In this document: positions 1 to 7,950 of the stretch, one piece after another
Layout of the letters: each line of letters begins with the position of its first letter
Numbering within the stretch: the stretch's first letter is position 1
Assembly (NCBI GenBank): GCA_937904375.1
Contig: CALDIG010000212.1
Span: 1 to 11,042 of the forward strand
Source of the DNA: an uncultured Prevotellaceae bacterium
GTDB taxonomy: Bacteria > Bacteroidota > Bacteroidia > Bacteroidales > Muribaculaceae
Direction: 5' to 3'
DNA length: 11,042 bases
Position numbers and translations under genes: made by a program
Notes under the pieces: model-generated
Seen by the model: only the letters and a program-made list of their open reading frames with translations
Database searches by the model: none
What the model was told of the DNA's origin: nothing

Positions 1-1011
1 CTGAGATATGTGGAAGATGATGAAAAGCAGTTTTTTGAAGGATTGCGCCATCAAATTTACAAACAACATCCTTTAGAGAGCAAAGTGTTAGTATCTGACG
101 CCCATGACATAGATGTCGCTCTTCGAAATGTTTTCAGACTAATTAGTCACGAGAAGCTTGGTATGCTTCTTTCAGGCGGTATGGATAGTTCAATTTTAGC
201 ATCATATATGCCTAAAGGTTCAGATGCTTATACCTTTAGGTTTTTGGGGGGCGAATTTCAGAGTGATGAATTGCAGCGTGCAGAATATTATGCTAAGTAC
301 TATCAATTAACACTTCATTATGTGGATATTGACTGGAGCTCTGTTGAGCATAATGTAGATAAAGTGATGGCTCATAAAGGTGCACCTGTTCATTCAATAG
401 AGCCTCAACTATATCTTGCAGCTATGCAAGCAAAGAACGATGGAGTAACGATGTTAATTATTGGTGATGCTGCAGATTATGTATTTGGGGGAATGGATGG
501 CATACTTTCTAAGAATTGGAGTTATGGTCAATTCGTCAAAAGGGTTGTTTATCTCGACCCAGTTGAAGTGTTGAAGGAACCAACTGATATGAATTATCTA
601 TTTGAGCGATATCGTATAGGAAAGAAATCTATTGACTACCTGCGTTTCTATGATGAAGTTGTTACAGATGAGAGTTATGCTTCATATAAGAACGCTTTTG
701 AAACGGCTGGAATTGATTTTATTGACCCATACGAATTGCTTAAAATGTCAAAACCACTAGATCTTGGAAGAATCAGAAATGGCGATACTAAGTATCTTAT
801 ACGAGATCTTTTCAGGATAAAGTATCCTGATATGACGATTCCTATTAAACTTCCTATGCCAAGGCCGGTTGACGCTTATTTTGCCAACTGGGATGGCCCA
901 AAGCGCAAAGAATTCAGAGAGGATATTGATATCAAAAAATATAGTGGGAATCAGAAATGGCTTCTATATTGCTTGGAGAGATTTTTAAATATCTACGATA
1001 ACAGCCAATAA
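1..1011 (+). CDS. Asparagine-synthase-like amidotransferase, C-terminal synthetase domain (5' end off window)
   Basis: Probable ATP-dependent amidotransferase of the asparagine synthase family, acting in the cytoplasm. Numbering from the GTG at 10, an ATP-pyrophosphatase loop LLSGGMDSS lies at residues 53-61. A second signature, GDAADYVFGG, lies at residues 152-161, where the family usually reads G-E-G-A-D-E-L-F-G-G. The reading frame is open to base 1 (codons for L-R-Y precede the GTG), so the true start is probably upstream and GTG at 10 is only the first possible start here. Whether an N-terminal glutaminase domain of about 200 residues exists cannot be seen. Relatives in polysaccharide loci, such as WbtH of Francisella and WbpS of Pseudomonas, are thought to amidate the carboxyl of uronic acid sugars. 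A similar role is inferred from the locus. The Glu-to-Asp and Glu-to-Tyr changes in the second signature suggest a substrate other than aspartate. A gap of about 670 bases follows. Confidence 0.8.
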   Translation: MRYVEDDEKQFFEGLRHQIYKQHPLESKVLVSDAHDIDVALRNVFRLISHEKLGMLLSGGMDSSILASYMPKGSDAYTFRFLGGEFQSDELQRAEYYAKYYQLTLHYVDIDWSSVEHNVDKVMAHKGAPVHSIEPQLYLAAMQAKNDGVTMLIIGDAADYVFGGMDGILSKNWSYGQFVKRVVYLDPVEVLKEPTDMNYLFERYRIGKKSIDYLRFYDEVVTDESYASYKNAFETAGIDFIDPYELLKMSKPLDLGRIRNGDTKYLIRDLFRIKYPDMTIPIKLPMPRPVDAYFANWDGPKRKEFREDIDIKKYSGNQKWLLYCLERFLNIYDNSQ

Positions 1012-1683
1012 TAGCAAACGATTTGGTAAACGAGTGATACAACCTTAATCCGCATGTGGTTTATCGTTATCTATATAAAAGATCTATAGAGTTTTGCCTC
1101 TGGATGAGATATGGCTAATTAAGTCTAACTCAACGACCGAACAAATCAAAGTGAAAATAGTTGCGACCACAATAAACTGATCTAATTGCAAAATTGATAC
1201 TCTTTACGAGACGCATGACAAAAAGGGGACGCATCTTTCTGTAGGAACGGTTAAGGCAAATTTTATCCTCTATCTAAAAAGTAAATATAAGCCTGTATGT
1301 TTATTATTGCTGAAATTTATGTGTTTGATAAAGATGTGTTTAATGACGTTTAAAAGGATATTGTAGAATTTCATGATTAAATCATCATCTTTTCGTATTT
1401 CAGAGGATAGTAAACAGTTAACACCTATAGATAAATTTAATAGTGCACAGGTTCATTTAATAAGCTTCTTTTTTGGCTTAATTGTCGCAATTGTGTTACA
1501 TGATATAATGGTTGATGCCTAATTCATTTACAAAATAAACAGTTAAAGGCATAGTCAGGACATCGATAAATCAGTTATATGTGAGAGTACCTTGCAGACG
1601 AGCTAACACTTAAGATAATCCGTCTCGTTTTCCATAAGTAATTATTTCAGTTATTATTTAATTTGTATTATAGGTGTAAATTA
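1012..1683. other. Long gap with no convincing gene; possible decayed gene and promoter region
   Basis: This is by far the longest non-coding stretch in an otherwise compact locus. Both strands are broken by frequent stops. A few short open stretches on the + strand read like protein, for example roughly 1221-1370 (LSVGTVKANFILYLKSKYK and onward, ending in a stop near 1366) and the 49-codon frame at 1373-1522. They do not join in one frame, and I recognise no family in them. The stretch may be the remains of a gene lost during locus rearrangement. A promoter for the downstream train would be expected in its right-hand part. I looked for a Bacteroidetes-type -7 element (TAnnTTTG): the closest string is TAATTTG near 1659-1665, one base short, so no promoter is called. 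No tRNA-like structure, strong terminator hairpin or repeat array was seen. Confidence 0.5.
1373..1522 (+). CDS. Possible 49-residue membrane peptide or gene fragment
   Basis: An ATG-initiated frame of 49 codons ends in TAA within the long gap. The peptide starts MIKSSSFRISEDSKQ and has one hydrophobic stretch at about residues 29-42 (LISFFFGLIVAIVL), long enough for a single membrane pass or a membrane-associated helix. There is no ribosome binding site, but neighbouring real genes lack one too, so this does not decide the matter. I recognise no family. It may be a small membrane protein, the surviving end of a decayed membrane protein gene, or a chance frame in AT-rich DNA. The last two are more likely. 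Confidence 0.18.
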   Translation: MIKSSSFRISEDSKQLTPIDKFNSAQVHLISFFFGLIVAIVLHDIMVDA

Positions 1684-2937
1684 ATGGAGCCTACAAAACT
1701 ATATTTATTTTTATCTATAACCAATCGCAGTATAGGCGGGTCATATATTTATATGGCCAATAAATTGAGATATTATTCAAAGAAAGGTTGGGACACACAA
1801 TTGATACATTATAATAAAACAGTATATGGTGATTCAATTCCAGAATTGAAAAAATATGATGACAACTATGATGAAAGATTAAGTTTTACCCCAATAATGT
1901 ATTCTTCTAAGAAATGCAAGAGAATAATTAAATCACTTGTTTCAAGGTTTGGTTTAGATTCTTACAATGAGACTGTAATTGAGACCAGTGAGATTAATAT
2001 GGCATATTGGGGTGAGTTATTGGCTCAATATCTTCATGCAAAGCATTTTGTTCTTTTGTTGGGAGAGAGTGTGCATATTACATCAATATCAATGTTTGAT
2101 TTTTTCAATTTTAAATTGAAAAGGCATGAACTGGCAGGTATAACAGTTAAAACAATTCCTCGATTATTTAATGGTTGGCCAGCAGAAGAGAACCTTGGCA
2201 ACTTAGGCTTATCTGCATATTGCTCAAATTGTATTGACAATATTCCCAACAATTATTTAAAAGATATACCAGATAATGTTGACTATATAATAGGACTTAT
2301 TGGAAGAGTAAGTAAGCCATTTTTCTGGGTAGCCTTAGATGATTTGGTGAATTATTTTAAGATTCATAGTAAGAGTAGCTTTTTTTTAGTGATTATAGGT
2401 GGAGTTCATCTTGATTATTGTAAGAAAAGAATAGATAAGATGTTTTCTTCTTTAAGCAATGCAGATTATCTGATGACTGGACCAATTTATCCCGTACCAT
2501 TGGATTTATTGAAAATTCCAAAAGCTTTTGTTTCATCTGCCGGTTCATGTAGTGTGAGTGCTAAAATTGGGAAACCGACTATCAGTTATGATGGTCTCGA
2601 TTTAAAACCTATAGGAATATTTCAAATTACTGCTAGTCACGCATTGTTTAGGAGTGAGAGTGAACCTGTTGTTGAACTCTACACGTTGCTTGATTCAATT
2701 TTGATTAAAAAAGAAGTGTCAGAGTATGAGACAAATTTTAGTTTGGAAAAGGAGAATGATATTGATTTCTCAGATCATGAAGCCTTTTTGCAGTTGTCAA
2801 GTGAGAATAAGGAATATTTTGATGTCATGAATTCTTTACAAGCAACAAAGAAGGAAAAAGTAATAAGATTATTTAATAAACTGTTTCGGCGAAGTATCAC
2901 ACAGAACTTATTGAGGCTTTATCACTCAATTTCATGA
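1684..2937 (+). CDS. Putative glycosyltransferase, GT-B fold, divergent
   Basis: A 417-residue cytoplasmic protein that probably transfers a sugar to the growing lipid-linked repeat unit. The N-terminal region has a GT4-like opening (ITNRSIGGSYIYMANKLRYY, about residues 12-31), resembling the glycine-rich loop and helix that start many GT4 enzymes. Near residues 200-210 comes YIIGLIGRVSKPF, which resembles the β-strand and G-R turn opening the second Rossmann domain, followed by FFLVIIGG and a predicted strand-turn region around AFVSSAGSCSVSAKIGKPTISYDG. The usual GT4 E-x7-E motif is not obvious, so a CAZy family is not assigned. A TTG at 1663 would add seven residues (MYYRCKL). The ATG at 1684 is preferred because it is canonical, has a weak AGG-containing stretch about 10 bases upstream, and begins the protein-like sequence. 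It opens the gene train after the long gap, and the flippase gene starts one base after its stop. The alternative is a non-catalytic GT-B-like protein. Confidence 0.6.
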   Translation: MEPTKLYLFLSITNRSIGGSYIYMANKLRYYSKKGWDTQLIHYNKTVYGDSIPELKKYDDNYDERLSFTPIMYSSKKCKRIIKSLVSRFGLDSYNETVIETSEINMAYWGELLAQYLHAKHFVLLLGESVHITSISMFDFFNFKLKRHELAGITVKTIPRLFNGWPAEENLGNLGLSAYCSNCIDNIPNNYLKDIPDNVDYIIGLIGRVSKPFFWVALDDLVNYFKIHSKSSFFLVIIGGVHLDYCKKRIDKMFSSLSNADYLMTGPIYPVPLDLLKIPKAFVSSAGSCSVSAKIGKPTISYDGLDLKPIGIFQITASHALFRSESEPVVELYTLLDSILIKKEVSEYETNFSLEKENDIDFSDHEAFLQLSSENKEYFDVMNSLQATKKEKVIRLFNKLFRRSITQNLLRLYHSIS

Positions 2938-2938
2938 T

Positions 2939-4372
2939 ATGCCATCCGAATTAAAAAATAAAGTCGTTAAAGGAGCCTTTTGGAATTTCTTTGAGAATTT
3001 GGCGCATCTTGGCATAGGTTTCATTTTTTCAATAATCCTTGCAAGATTATTGTCACCAAAAGATTATGGAGCTGTTGCCATGTTGGCTATATTTATAGCT
3101 ATTTCTAACACCTTTGTAAATAGTGGTTTCTCAACAGCGTTAATTAGAAAACCTGATAGAACAGAACTGGACAATAGCACCGCCTTTTATTTTAACATAT
3201 TTGTTGGCATTGCGTGTTATATACTGTTATTTTTAATATCTCCTATAGTGGCGGATTTCTATAATATGCCGATTCTTTCACCGGTTCTTAAACTTTCTGC
3301 ACTTTCGGTGATATTTAATTCATTGAGCATTGTGCAACATGCACAATTATCAATTAGAATGGATTTTAAGAATCTTGCAAAAATAACAATAATCAGTAAT
3401 ATCGTAACAGGTTTTGTCGGACTATATTTCGCATATACTGGTTGGGGCGTATGGGCATTGGTATTCCAAAGTGTAACAAGTTCGTTTATTCGAATGTGTT
3501 TGTTTTGGATTCTAGCAAAATGGCGCCCAAGATCTGGCTTTTCAAGAGAATCATTCAAGCAACTTTTTGGGTTCGGTTCAAAGATTTTAGCATCTGGAGT
3601 ATTAAATACAACTTATGGTAACATATATCTTATAGTCATAGGTAAAATATTTTCACCATTTCAATTAGGCTTATATTCACGAGGTCAAGTATTTGCAACT
3701 ATCGCCTCCGATAATATATTAGCTGTTATTGAGCGTGTGACATTTCCCGCGATGAGTTTGATTCAAAATGATGACATGCGTTTGGAGTCCACATATAGAC
3801 GACTAATAAGGATTTCAGCGTTTGTTATTTTCCCAATTTCATTGTTAATGGCTACAGTGGCATCACCATTGGTTGATGTGTTATTGACCTCAAAGTGGAG
3901 CGGATGTGTTATCTTTATACAAATCATGTGTTTGAGTAGGATGTGGATGCCTATCCATGCTTTAAATCTTAATTTACTTAAAGTAAAGGGACGTTCTGAC
4001 TTATTCTTGAGGCTTGAGATAATTAAAAAAACATTTGGTATATTAATTATATGTATATCTTTACCCTTCGGAATAGTTGCACTTTGTTGGGGTGGTGTTG
4101 TGTCCTCTATTATTAGTTTGATTATAAACACTTATTATACTGGTAAATTGATTAATGTAGGATTTGTGAGGCAAATGTTAGATTTAGTTCCAATTCTAAT
4201 AATCTCGGTTGCCATGGTTTTATTGGCGGTGTTACCTGTAATATTTATTTCTAATACTTGGGCTCAGTTGATCTTGGGCGGGGCTATTGGCATTATTTCC
4301 TATTTGATGATATCATTAGTGGCAAAGCGTCCTGAATTAAAGGAAATTGTCGATATCGTTAAGAGAAAATGA
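2939..4372 (+). CDS. Polysaccharide repeat-unit flippase, WzxC-like (MOP superfamily)
   Basis: A 477-residue polytopic inner-membrane protein that would flip undecaprenyl-diphosphate-linked repeat units from the cytoplasmic to the periplasmic face. The N terminus (KGAFWNFFENLAHLGIGFIF, then ARLLSPKDYGAVAML at about residues 35-49) matches the characteristic opening of the polysaccharide synthesis/flippase family. Many hydrophobic segments follow, such as about residues 44-64, 83-103, 150-170 and several in the C-terminal third, fitting 12 or more membrane passes. The sequence QHAQLSIRMDFKNLAKI at about residues 132-148 is typical of the WzxC-like branch, in which this loop is well conserved. 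Length is normal for the family. The ATG lies one base after the stop of the upstream glycosyltransferase, so the two genes are surely co-transcribed and perhaps translationally coupled. The next gene starts 12 bases after its stop. The exact sugar substrate cannot be read from sequence. Confidence 0.92.
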   Translation: MPSELKNKVVKGAFWNFFENLAHLGIGFIFSIILARLLSPKDYGAVAMLAIFIAISNTFVNSGFSTALIRKPDRTELDNSTAFYFNIFVGIACYILLFLISPIVADFYNMPILSPVLKLSALSVIFNSLSIVQHAQLSIRMDFKNLAKITIISNIVTGFVGLYFAYTGWGVWALVFQSVTSSFIRMCLFWILAKWRPRSGFSRESFKQLFGFGSKILASGVLNTTYGNIYLIVIGKIFSPFQLGLYSRGQVFATIASDNILAVIERVTFPAMSLIQNDDMRLESTYRRLIRISAFVIFPISLLMATVASPLVDVLLTSKWSGCVIFIQIMCLSRMWMPIHALNLNLLKVKGRSDLFLRLEIIKKTFGILIICISLPFGIVALCWGGVVSSIISLIINTYYTGKLINVGFVRQMLDLVPILIISVAMVLLAVLPVIFISNTWAQLILGGAIGIISYLMISLVAKRPELKEIVDIVKRK

Positions 4373-4384
4373 AACTGATGATAC

Positions 4385-5665
4385 ATGGATAACATATCGT
4401 ACATCTCCGATAATTATATGTGCTCAAATTGTGGAGCATGTGAATATGTTTGTCCCAAGAATGCTATATCTTTTAGATCATCTTCGATGGGGAGGATATA
4501 CGCCACCGTTTCTGCTGATTGTGTGAACTGTGGTTTATGTAATAAGGTCTGCCCTTCTGTAGATGAACTGCAATTACATAAAAGGTATGATAAACCACTT
4601 GTTGGTGAAATTAAAGGTGTTTACGTTGGCCGTTCTACTGATGACAAGCTATTTAGTAACTCTCAGAGTGGAGGGGCTGCATCAGCAATCATATCCTTTC
4701 TATTAGATAATAAGATTATTGATGCCGCTTTAGTGTGTGTTATTTGTGAAGGAGGTAATCCTCATGGTGAGGCTCAAATCATAACTAGATCATCTGAGAT
4801 TGCAAAAAGTCAAAAATCGTGTTATACCCCTGTCACGTTATTGACAGCATTGAAGGAAGCGAAGGAATTTAATAGGATTGCGATAGTAGGTTTACCATGC
4901 CAAATAGAGGCTGTCACGCTTTTATGTGAACAAAAGAAGTTAACCAATATTATCTATAAAATAGGTCTTATTTGTGATCGGATGCTCTGTGATACAATTA
5001 CAGACGTAATGATGTCAATTAGCCATTTTAAATCGGGTAAGATTGATTGGCGAAGGAAAGCTTTCACATATAAGAATAGGTTTTATCCATATAAAACGGC
5101 TCCTGTCGTTGTACATAATATAAAAGAAACGAGAGTTATTCCTAACTCATACAGATTTTCTTTAAAAGAGATGTTCACTCCGTTAAGATGTCGAGTTTGC
5201 TATGATAAACTTAACACACATTCCGATATTACTTTAGGTGACCCCTGGGGAATGTCTAACGTGGATTGGGAGCGAGGCGCTTCTCTCGTAATCACAAGGA
5301 ATGAAAAAGGTAATCAATTAATTTGTGACATTGAAGAGGCTAGGATACTTGACATTTCGCCAAGAACTATCCAGGAGGTACTACAAGGACAGCAAATTGA
5401 CAAGAGATTAGAGCAGATAAACATGTGCTCATCTATTATAGGGAGCATCGCTAATCCATCTGCCTCATTTTTATTAAGCAGTGAGAAATCTTTTAATAAA
5501 GACATTGTATTCGAATTCCTTAACAAAGAAATCCACAACTTTGTTGAACTTGAAGGTTTAAGCAAATCTGATATTATAAAAATAGCGAAAAAGAAAGTAC
5601 GCCATGATATATTTATGTCTAAGCTGGCTTCTATTAAAAGCGTAATCAAAAAAATAGTAAGATGA
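4385..5665 (+). CDS. FrhB/FdhB-like iron-sulfur protein of polysaccharide loci
   Basis: A 426-residue cytoplasmic protein related to the beta subunit of coenzyme F420 hydrogenase/dehydrogenase. Two ferredoxin-type 4Fe-4S motifs open it: C13-x2-C16-x2-C19-x3-C23-P and C46-x2-C49-x2-C52-x3-C56-P. Then come the FrhB N-terminal region (GVYVGRS, SQSGGAASAIISFLLD, about residues 78-107), IVGLPCQIEA near 170, and the C-terminal region with RCRVCYDKL and DITLGDPWGM at about 270-292, all typical of the FrhB_FdhB family. The family normally uses flavin or F420 chemistry. Bacteroidales are not known to make F420, so here a flavin-dependent reduction of a sugar intermediate or of the pyruvyl donor step is a guess. 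The stop overlaps the start of the pyruvyl transferase by four bases (ATGA), and the same pairing recurs in other capsule loci, which suggests linked functions. There is no Shine-Dalgarno sequence; the ATG at 4385 is the natural start because the first Cys cluster follows at once. Confidence 0.88.
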   Translation: MDNISYISDNYMCSNCGACEYVCPKNAISFRSSSMGRIYATVSADCVNCGLCNKVCPSVDELQLHKRYDKPLVGEIKGVYVGRSTDDKLFSNSQSGGAASAIISFLLDNKIIDAALVCVICEGGNPHGEAQIITRSSEIAKSQKSCYTPVTLLTALKEAKEFNRIAIVGLPCQIEAVTLLCEQKKLTNIIYKIGLICDRMLCDTITDVMMSISHFKSGKIDWRRKAFTYKNRFYPYKTAPVVVHNIKETRVIPNSYRFSLKEMFTPLRCRVCYDKLNTHSDITLGDPWGMSNVDWERGASLVITRNEKGNQLICDIEEARILDISPRTIQEVLQGQQIDKRLEQINMCSSIIGSIANPSASFLLSSEKSFNKDIVFEFLNKEIHNFVELEGLSKSDIIKIAKKKVRHDIFMSKLASIKSVIKKIVR

Positions 5666-6801
5666 GGATTGTACTGTCAGGGATTGAGACAAATAATAAA
5701 GGGGCGGAGTTGATGTTATATGCAATTCTTCAAGAGATTGAGTCGAGATATGCTGAAGCAGAAGTATTTGTTCCTCTTTATGCTGTTAAACAAGGAATCG
5801 AATATGTAAAGACGAACGTGTGTTTGAAAGATAAACCCTTTGCTAAAATTAAAAGGCTATGTAATTCATGTCATATACAAAGTGTTTTAAGACGATTGCA
5901 TTTACCATATAGTTTCCTTTTAGATTCATGGCCGGTAAAAAATGTAGACTTTTTTATTGATGCCTCCGGTTTTCACTTCTCCGATCAATGGGATATACCT
6001 ATTGAACATTGGAGAGGACAACTTTTGAACTATAGCAAACAAGGCTCTAAAATAATTTTCCTGCCGCAAGCTTTCGGCCCTGTGAAGAAGAAGCAGACAA
6101 GAGATGCAATATCGCTTCTTAATCAATTTGCTGATGTGGTGATGCCACGTGAACAGCTCTCATACGATTATCTTATTGAAGCCGCGATGGACAAAACAAA
6201 ATTGAGTTTGTATAAAGATTTCACATCTCTTGTAGATGGTGTTTTCCCAAGTCAATATGAAAATCTAAGGCAAGCTGTTTGTATTATCCCAAATATAAGG
6301 ATGTTTGACAAAGGAACACTAAATCTTGATAAATATCTGGTTTTCATCAAGCATATTGTTGACGAATCAAGGAAACAAGACAAGAAAGTATATTTGTTAA
6401 ACCACGAAGGTAGTGCTGATGAGAAACTGGCTTATGAGATTTCACGAAATTTAAATTCTGAAATCCCTGTTGTTACAAAACTTAACGCACTTGAGGTAAA
6501 AGGTTTAATATCGCAATCATATATTTGTGTAACCTCAAGATTCCACGGTGCTGCATCAGCCTTAAACACCTGTGTTCCTTGTCTCGCTACTAGCTGGAGC
6601 CATAAATATAAAGAGCTATTTCTTGATTATGGACTTACAGATAGCATATTAAATCTTGATGACATAGATAGTAGTGTGGCAAAGTTTGATTTTCTAATGT
6701 GTGATACAAACAATTATCAGATGCGTCAAAGATTGTCAACGCCCGCTGGCACAATTAAAGACGAAACGCATGATATGTGGGAGCTTGTTTGGAGCCGATA
6801 A
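5662..6801 (+). CDS. Polysaccharide pyruvyl transferase family protein (CsaB/WcaK-like)
   Basis: A 379-residue cytoplasmic enzyme predicted to transfer a pyruvyl group from phosphoenolpyruvate to a sugar of the repeat unit as a ketal, giving the polymer negative charge. The N terminus carries the family's opening, a short β-strand then GIETNNKGAELM at residues 7-18. The C-terminal half has the hallmark SRFHGAASAL with Ser292-Arg293-Phe294-His295-Gly296, followed by the strand and helix around CVPCLATSWSHKYKELFLDYG. The fold is GT-B-like and the length is normal. The ATG overlaps the stop of the FrhB-like gene (ATGA), and its own TAA shares a base with the next ATG (TAATG), so translation is probably coupled through three genes. 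Some family members act on other phosphorylated or glycan substrates, so the pyruvyl donor is inferred from the family, not shown. Confidence 0.88.
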   Translation: MRIVLSGIETNNKGAELMLYAILQEIESRYAEAEVFVPLYAVKQGIEYVKTNVCLKDKPFAKIKRLCNSCHIQSVLRRLHLPYSFLLDSWPVKNVDFFIDASGFHFSDQWDIPIEHWRGQLLNYSKQGSKIIFLPQAFGPVKKKQTRDAISLLNQFADVVMPREQLSYDYLIEAAMDKTKLSLYKDFTSLVDGVFPSQYENLRQAVCIIPNIRMFDKGTLNLDKYLVFIKHIVDESRKQDKKVYLLNHEGSADEKLAYEISRNLNSEIPVVTKLNALEVKGLISQSYICVTSRFHGAASALNTCVPCLATSWSHKYKELFLDYGLTDSILNLDDIDSSVAKFDFLMCDTNNYQMRQRLSTPAGTIKDETHDMWELVWSR

Positions 6802-7874
6802 TGATGAACCAAATCATTCCTTTCTTTTCAATAGTTATACCCATTTACAACGTTTCCCGTTTCGTGGACTCTGGTTTAAAGTTTATCTTGGATCAGATTT
6901 ATGAGGATTATGAAATTTTACTTATAGACGATGGTTCTACAGATGACTCAAAAGATAAATGTGATTATGTAGAGAGATTGCACTCAAATATTCATTGTTA
7001 CCATCAAGATAATAAAGGTTCCGGGCCGGCGCGAAATCTTGGCATTGAAAAAGCTAAAGGTAAATATATCTGCTTTTTTGATATAGATGATAAGATTGAC
7101 GATGATTTTTTAAGTAGATGTTATAAATTATTAGTTGATAATTGTGAACCTGATGTACTTATGTTTAGCTACGACAGCTATGATGTGAAATACAAATCTC
7201 TGACTAGTGTCGTGTTCAGCGAACTTAAATGTCAATCGAATCAAGATATAAGGGAAAATTACGTTGAGCATTTGTCAGGCATTGAGAACGTAAATGGATT
7301 TGTTTGGAATAAGATTTATAAACGTCAGTTCTTGCTTGATAACTCGTTGAGTTTCCCCGCTCTTTTGATTCAACAAGACGAAGTGTTTAATCTTCACGTT
7401 TATCGTAAAGCTCGAAGTTTGGTGGTGTCACCTGAGATATTATATCACTACTTTGTTTATGATAAAGGCAATACCAGGTCACGATACATTGAGAACCGCT
7501 TAAAGATCTATCAGACAGTCAAAGATGAATTCCTAAGTCTCTACGATTATTGGAAGCTTGAAGATAAGCGCATGTTGGCTTATGTTTATAATCGCTATTT
7601 TAATTCAATAATTGGGACATTGAATTTTAATAATAATCACAAGGACTCACCTTTGTGTAAGGTTGAGCGGGACAAGGAACTGAAATCGATTATTAATGAT
7701 GCCGAGACACAGGAATGTCTTGAAAAGCTTGATGAACTTGGGGCATCTCCAAAGAATGGTTTTGATAGATATTATTATAATGCGATTCGCGAGAGGAATG
7801 TAGTAAAATACAAGCTATTACGAGCTCTGCATCTAAATCTGCAAACTATTAAAAGACGTCTTAAAGGAATATGA
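6801..7874 (+). CDS. Glycosyltransferase family 2
   Basis: A 357-residue GT-A-fold inverting transferase, acting at the cytoplasmic face of the inner membrane. The N-terminal catalytic domain is textbook: FSIVIPIYN at residues 9-17, EILLIDDGSTDDS at 38-50 (nucleotide-binding Asp43-Asp44), NKGSGPARNLGI at 71-82 and FFDIDD at 92-97, whose Asp94-Ile-Asp96 is the metal-binding DXD. An acceptor-side region follows with NGFVWNKIYKRQFL and IQQDEVFN; the Asp-Glu in the latter fits the expected catalytic base. No membrane helix is seen. A GTG at 6777 could extend the protein by eight residues (MGACLEPI), but that lies inside the pyruvyl transferase gene. The ATG at 6801, which overlaps the upstream TAA, gives the canonical GT2 start; ATG at 6804 is equally possible. 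Donor and acceptor sugars cannot be told. A 76-base gap without a recognisable terminator follows. Confidence 0.92.
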   Translation: MMNQIIPFFSIVIPIYNVSRFVDSGLKFILDQIYEDYEILLIDDGSTDDSKDKCDYVERLHSNIHCYHQDNKGSGPARNLGIEKAKGKYICFFDIDDKIDDDFLSRCYKLLVDNCEPDVLMFSYDSYDVKYKSLTSVVFSELKCQSNQDIRENYVEHLSGIENVNGFVWNKIYKRQFLLDNSLSFPALLIQQDEVFNLHVYRKARSLVVSPEILYHYFVYDKGNTRSRYIENRLKIYQTVKDEFLSLYDYWKLEDKRMLAYVYNRYFNSIIGTLNFNNNHKDSPLCKVERDKELKSIINDAETQECLEKLDELGASPKNGFDRYYYNAIRERNVVKYKLLRALHLNLQTIKRRLKGI

Positions 7875-7950
7875 AGGCGCGATAGGGCATAGAAATGAGT
7901 CGTTCTTTTGATTATCGCATTAATAGTTATTTAACGTCGTTTGATTACTG

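Noticed and set aside
1373..1385. 13-base palindrome ATGATT-A-AATCAT at the start of the small frame
   Set aside because: Short AT-only palindromes are expected by chance in such AT-rich DNA; there is no second copy or nearby element to make it an operator.
1663..1683. TTG at 1663 as start of the first glycosyltransferase of the train
   Set aside because: TTG is a rare start and adds only MYYRCKL. The ATG at 1684 begins the protein-like sequence and is canonical.
3259..4131. Minus-strand open frames at 3259-3558 and 3763-4131
   Set aside because: They lie wholly inside the well-supported flippase gene and show no family features of their own; they are antisense shadows.
5314..5649. Minus-strand open frame at 5314-5649
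   Set aside because: It is antisense to the FrhB-like gene, has a low-complexity Ser/Leu-rich translation and no recognisable domain.
6777..6800. GTG at 6777 as start of the GT2 glycosyltransferase
   Set aside because: It would add eight residues unlike the family and lie deeper in the pyruvyl transferase gene. The ATG at 6801, overlapping the upstream TAA, leads straight into the conserved FSIVIPIYN strand.
6701..6904. Plus-strand frame at 6701-6904 bridging the pyruvyl transferase and GT2 genes
   Set aside because: It overlaps two confident coding regions in another frame and its translation has no family features.
7879..7918. Inverted repeat GCGATA/TATCGC after the GT2 gene as a terminator
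   Set aside because: The stem is only six base pairs with a 28-base loop and is not followed by a T-run, so it is not a credible intrinsic terminator.
7907..7947. Repeated TTTGATTA (7907-7914 and 7940-7947) before the first unknown gene, considered as promoter or operator
   Set aside because: The eight-base AT-rich match could be chance, and no full Bacteroidetes -7 element (TAnnTTTG) is formed.
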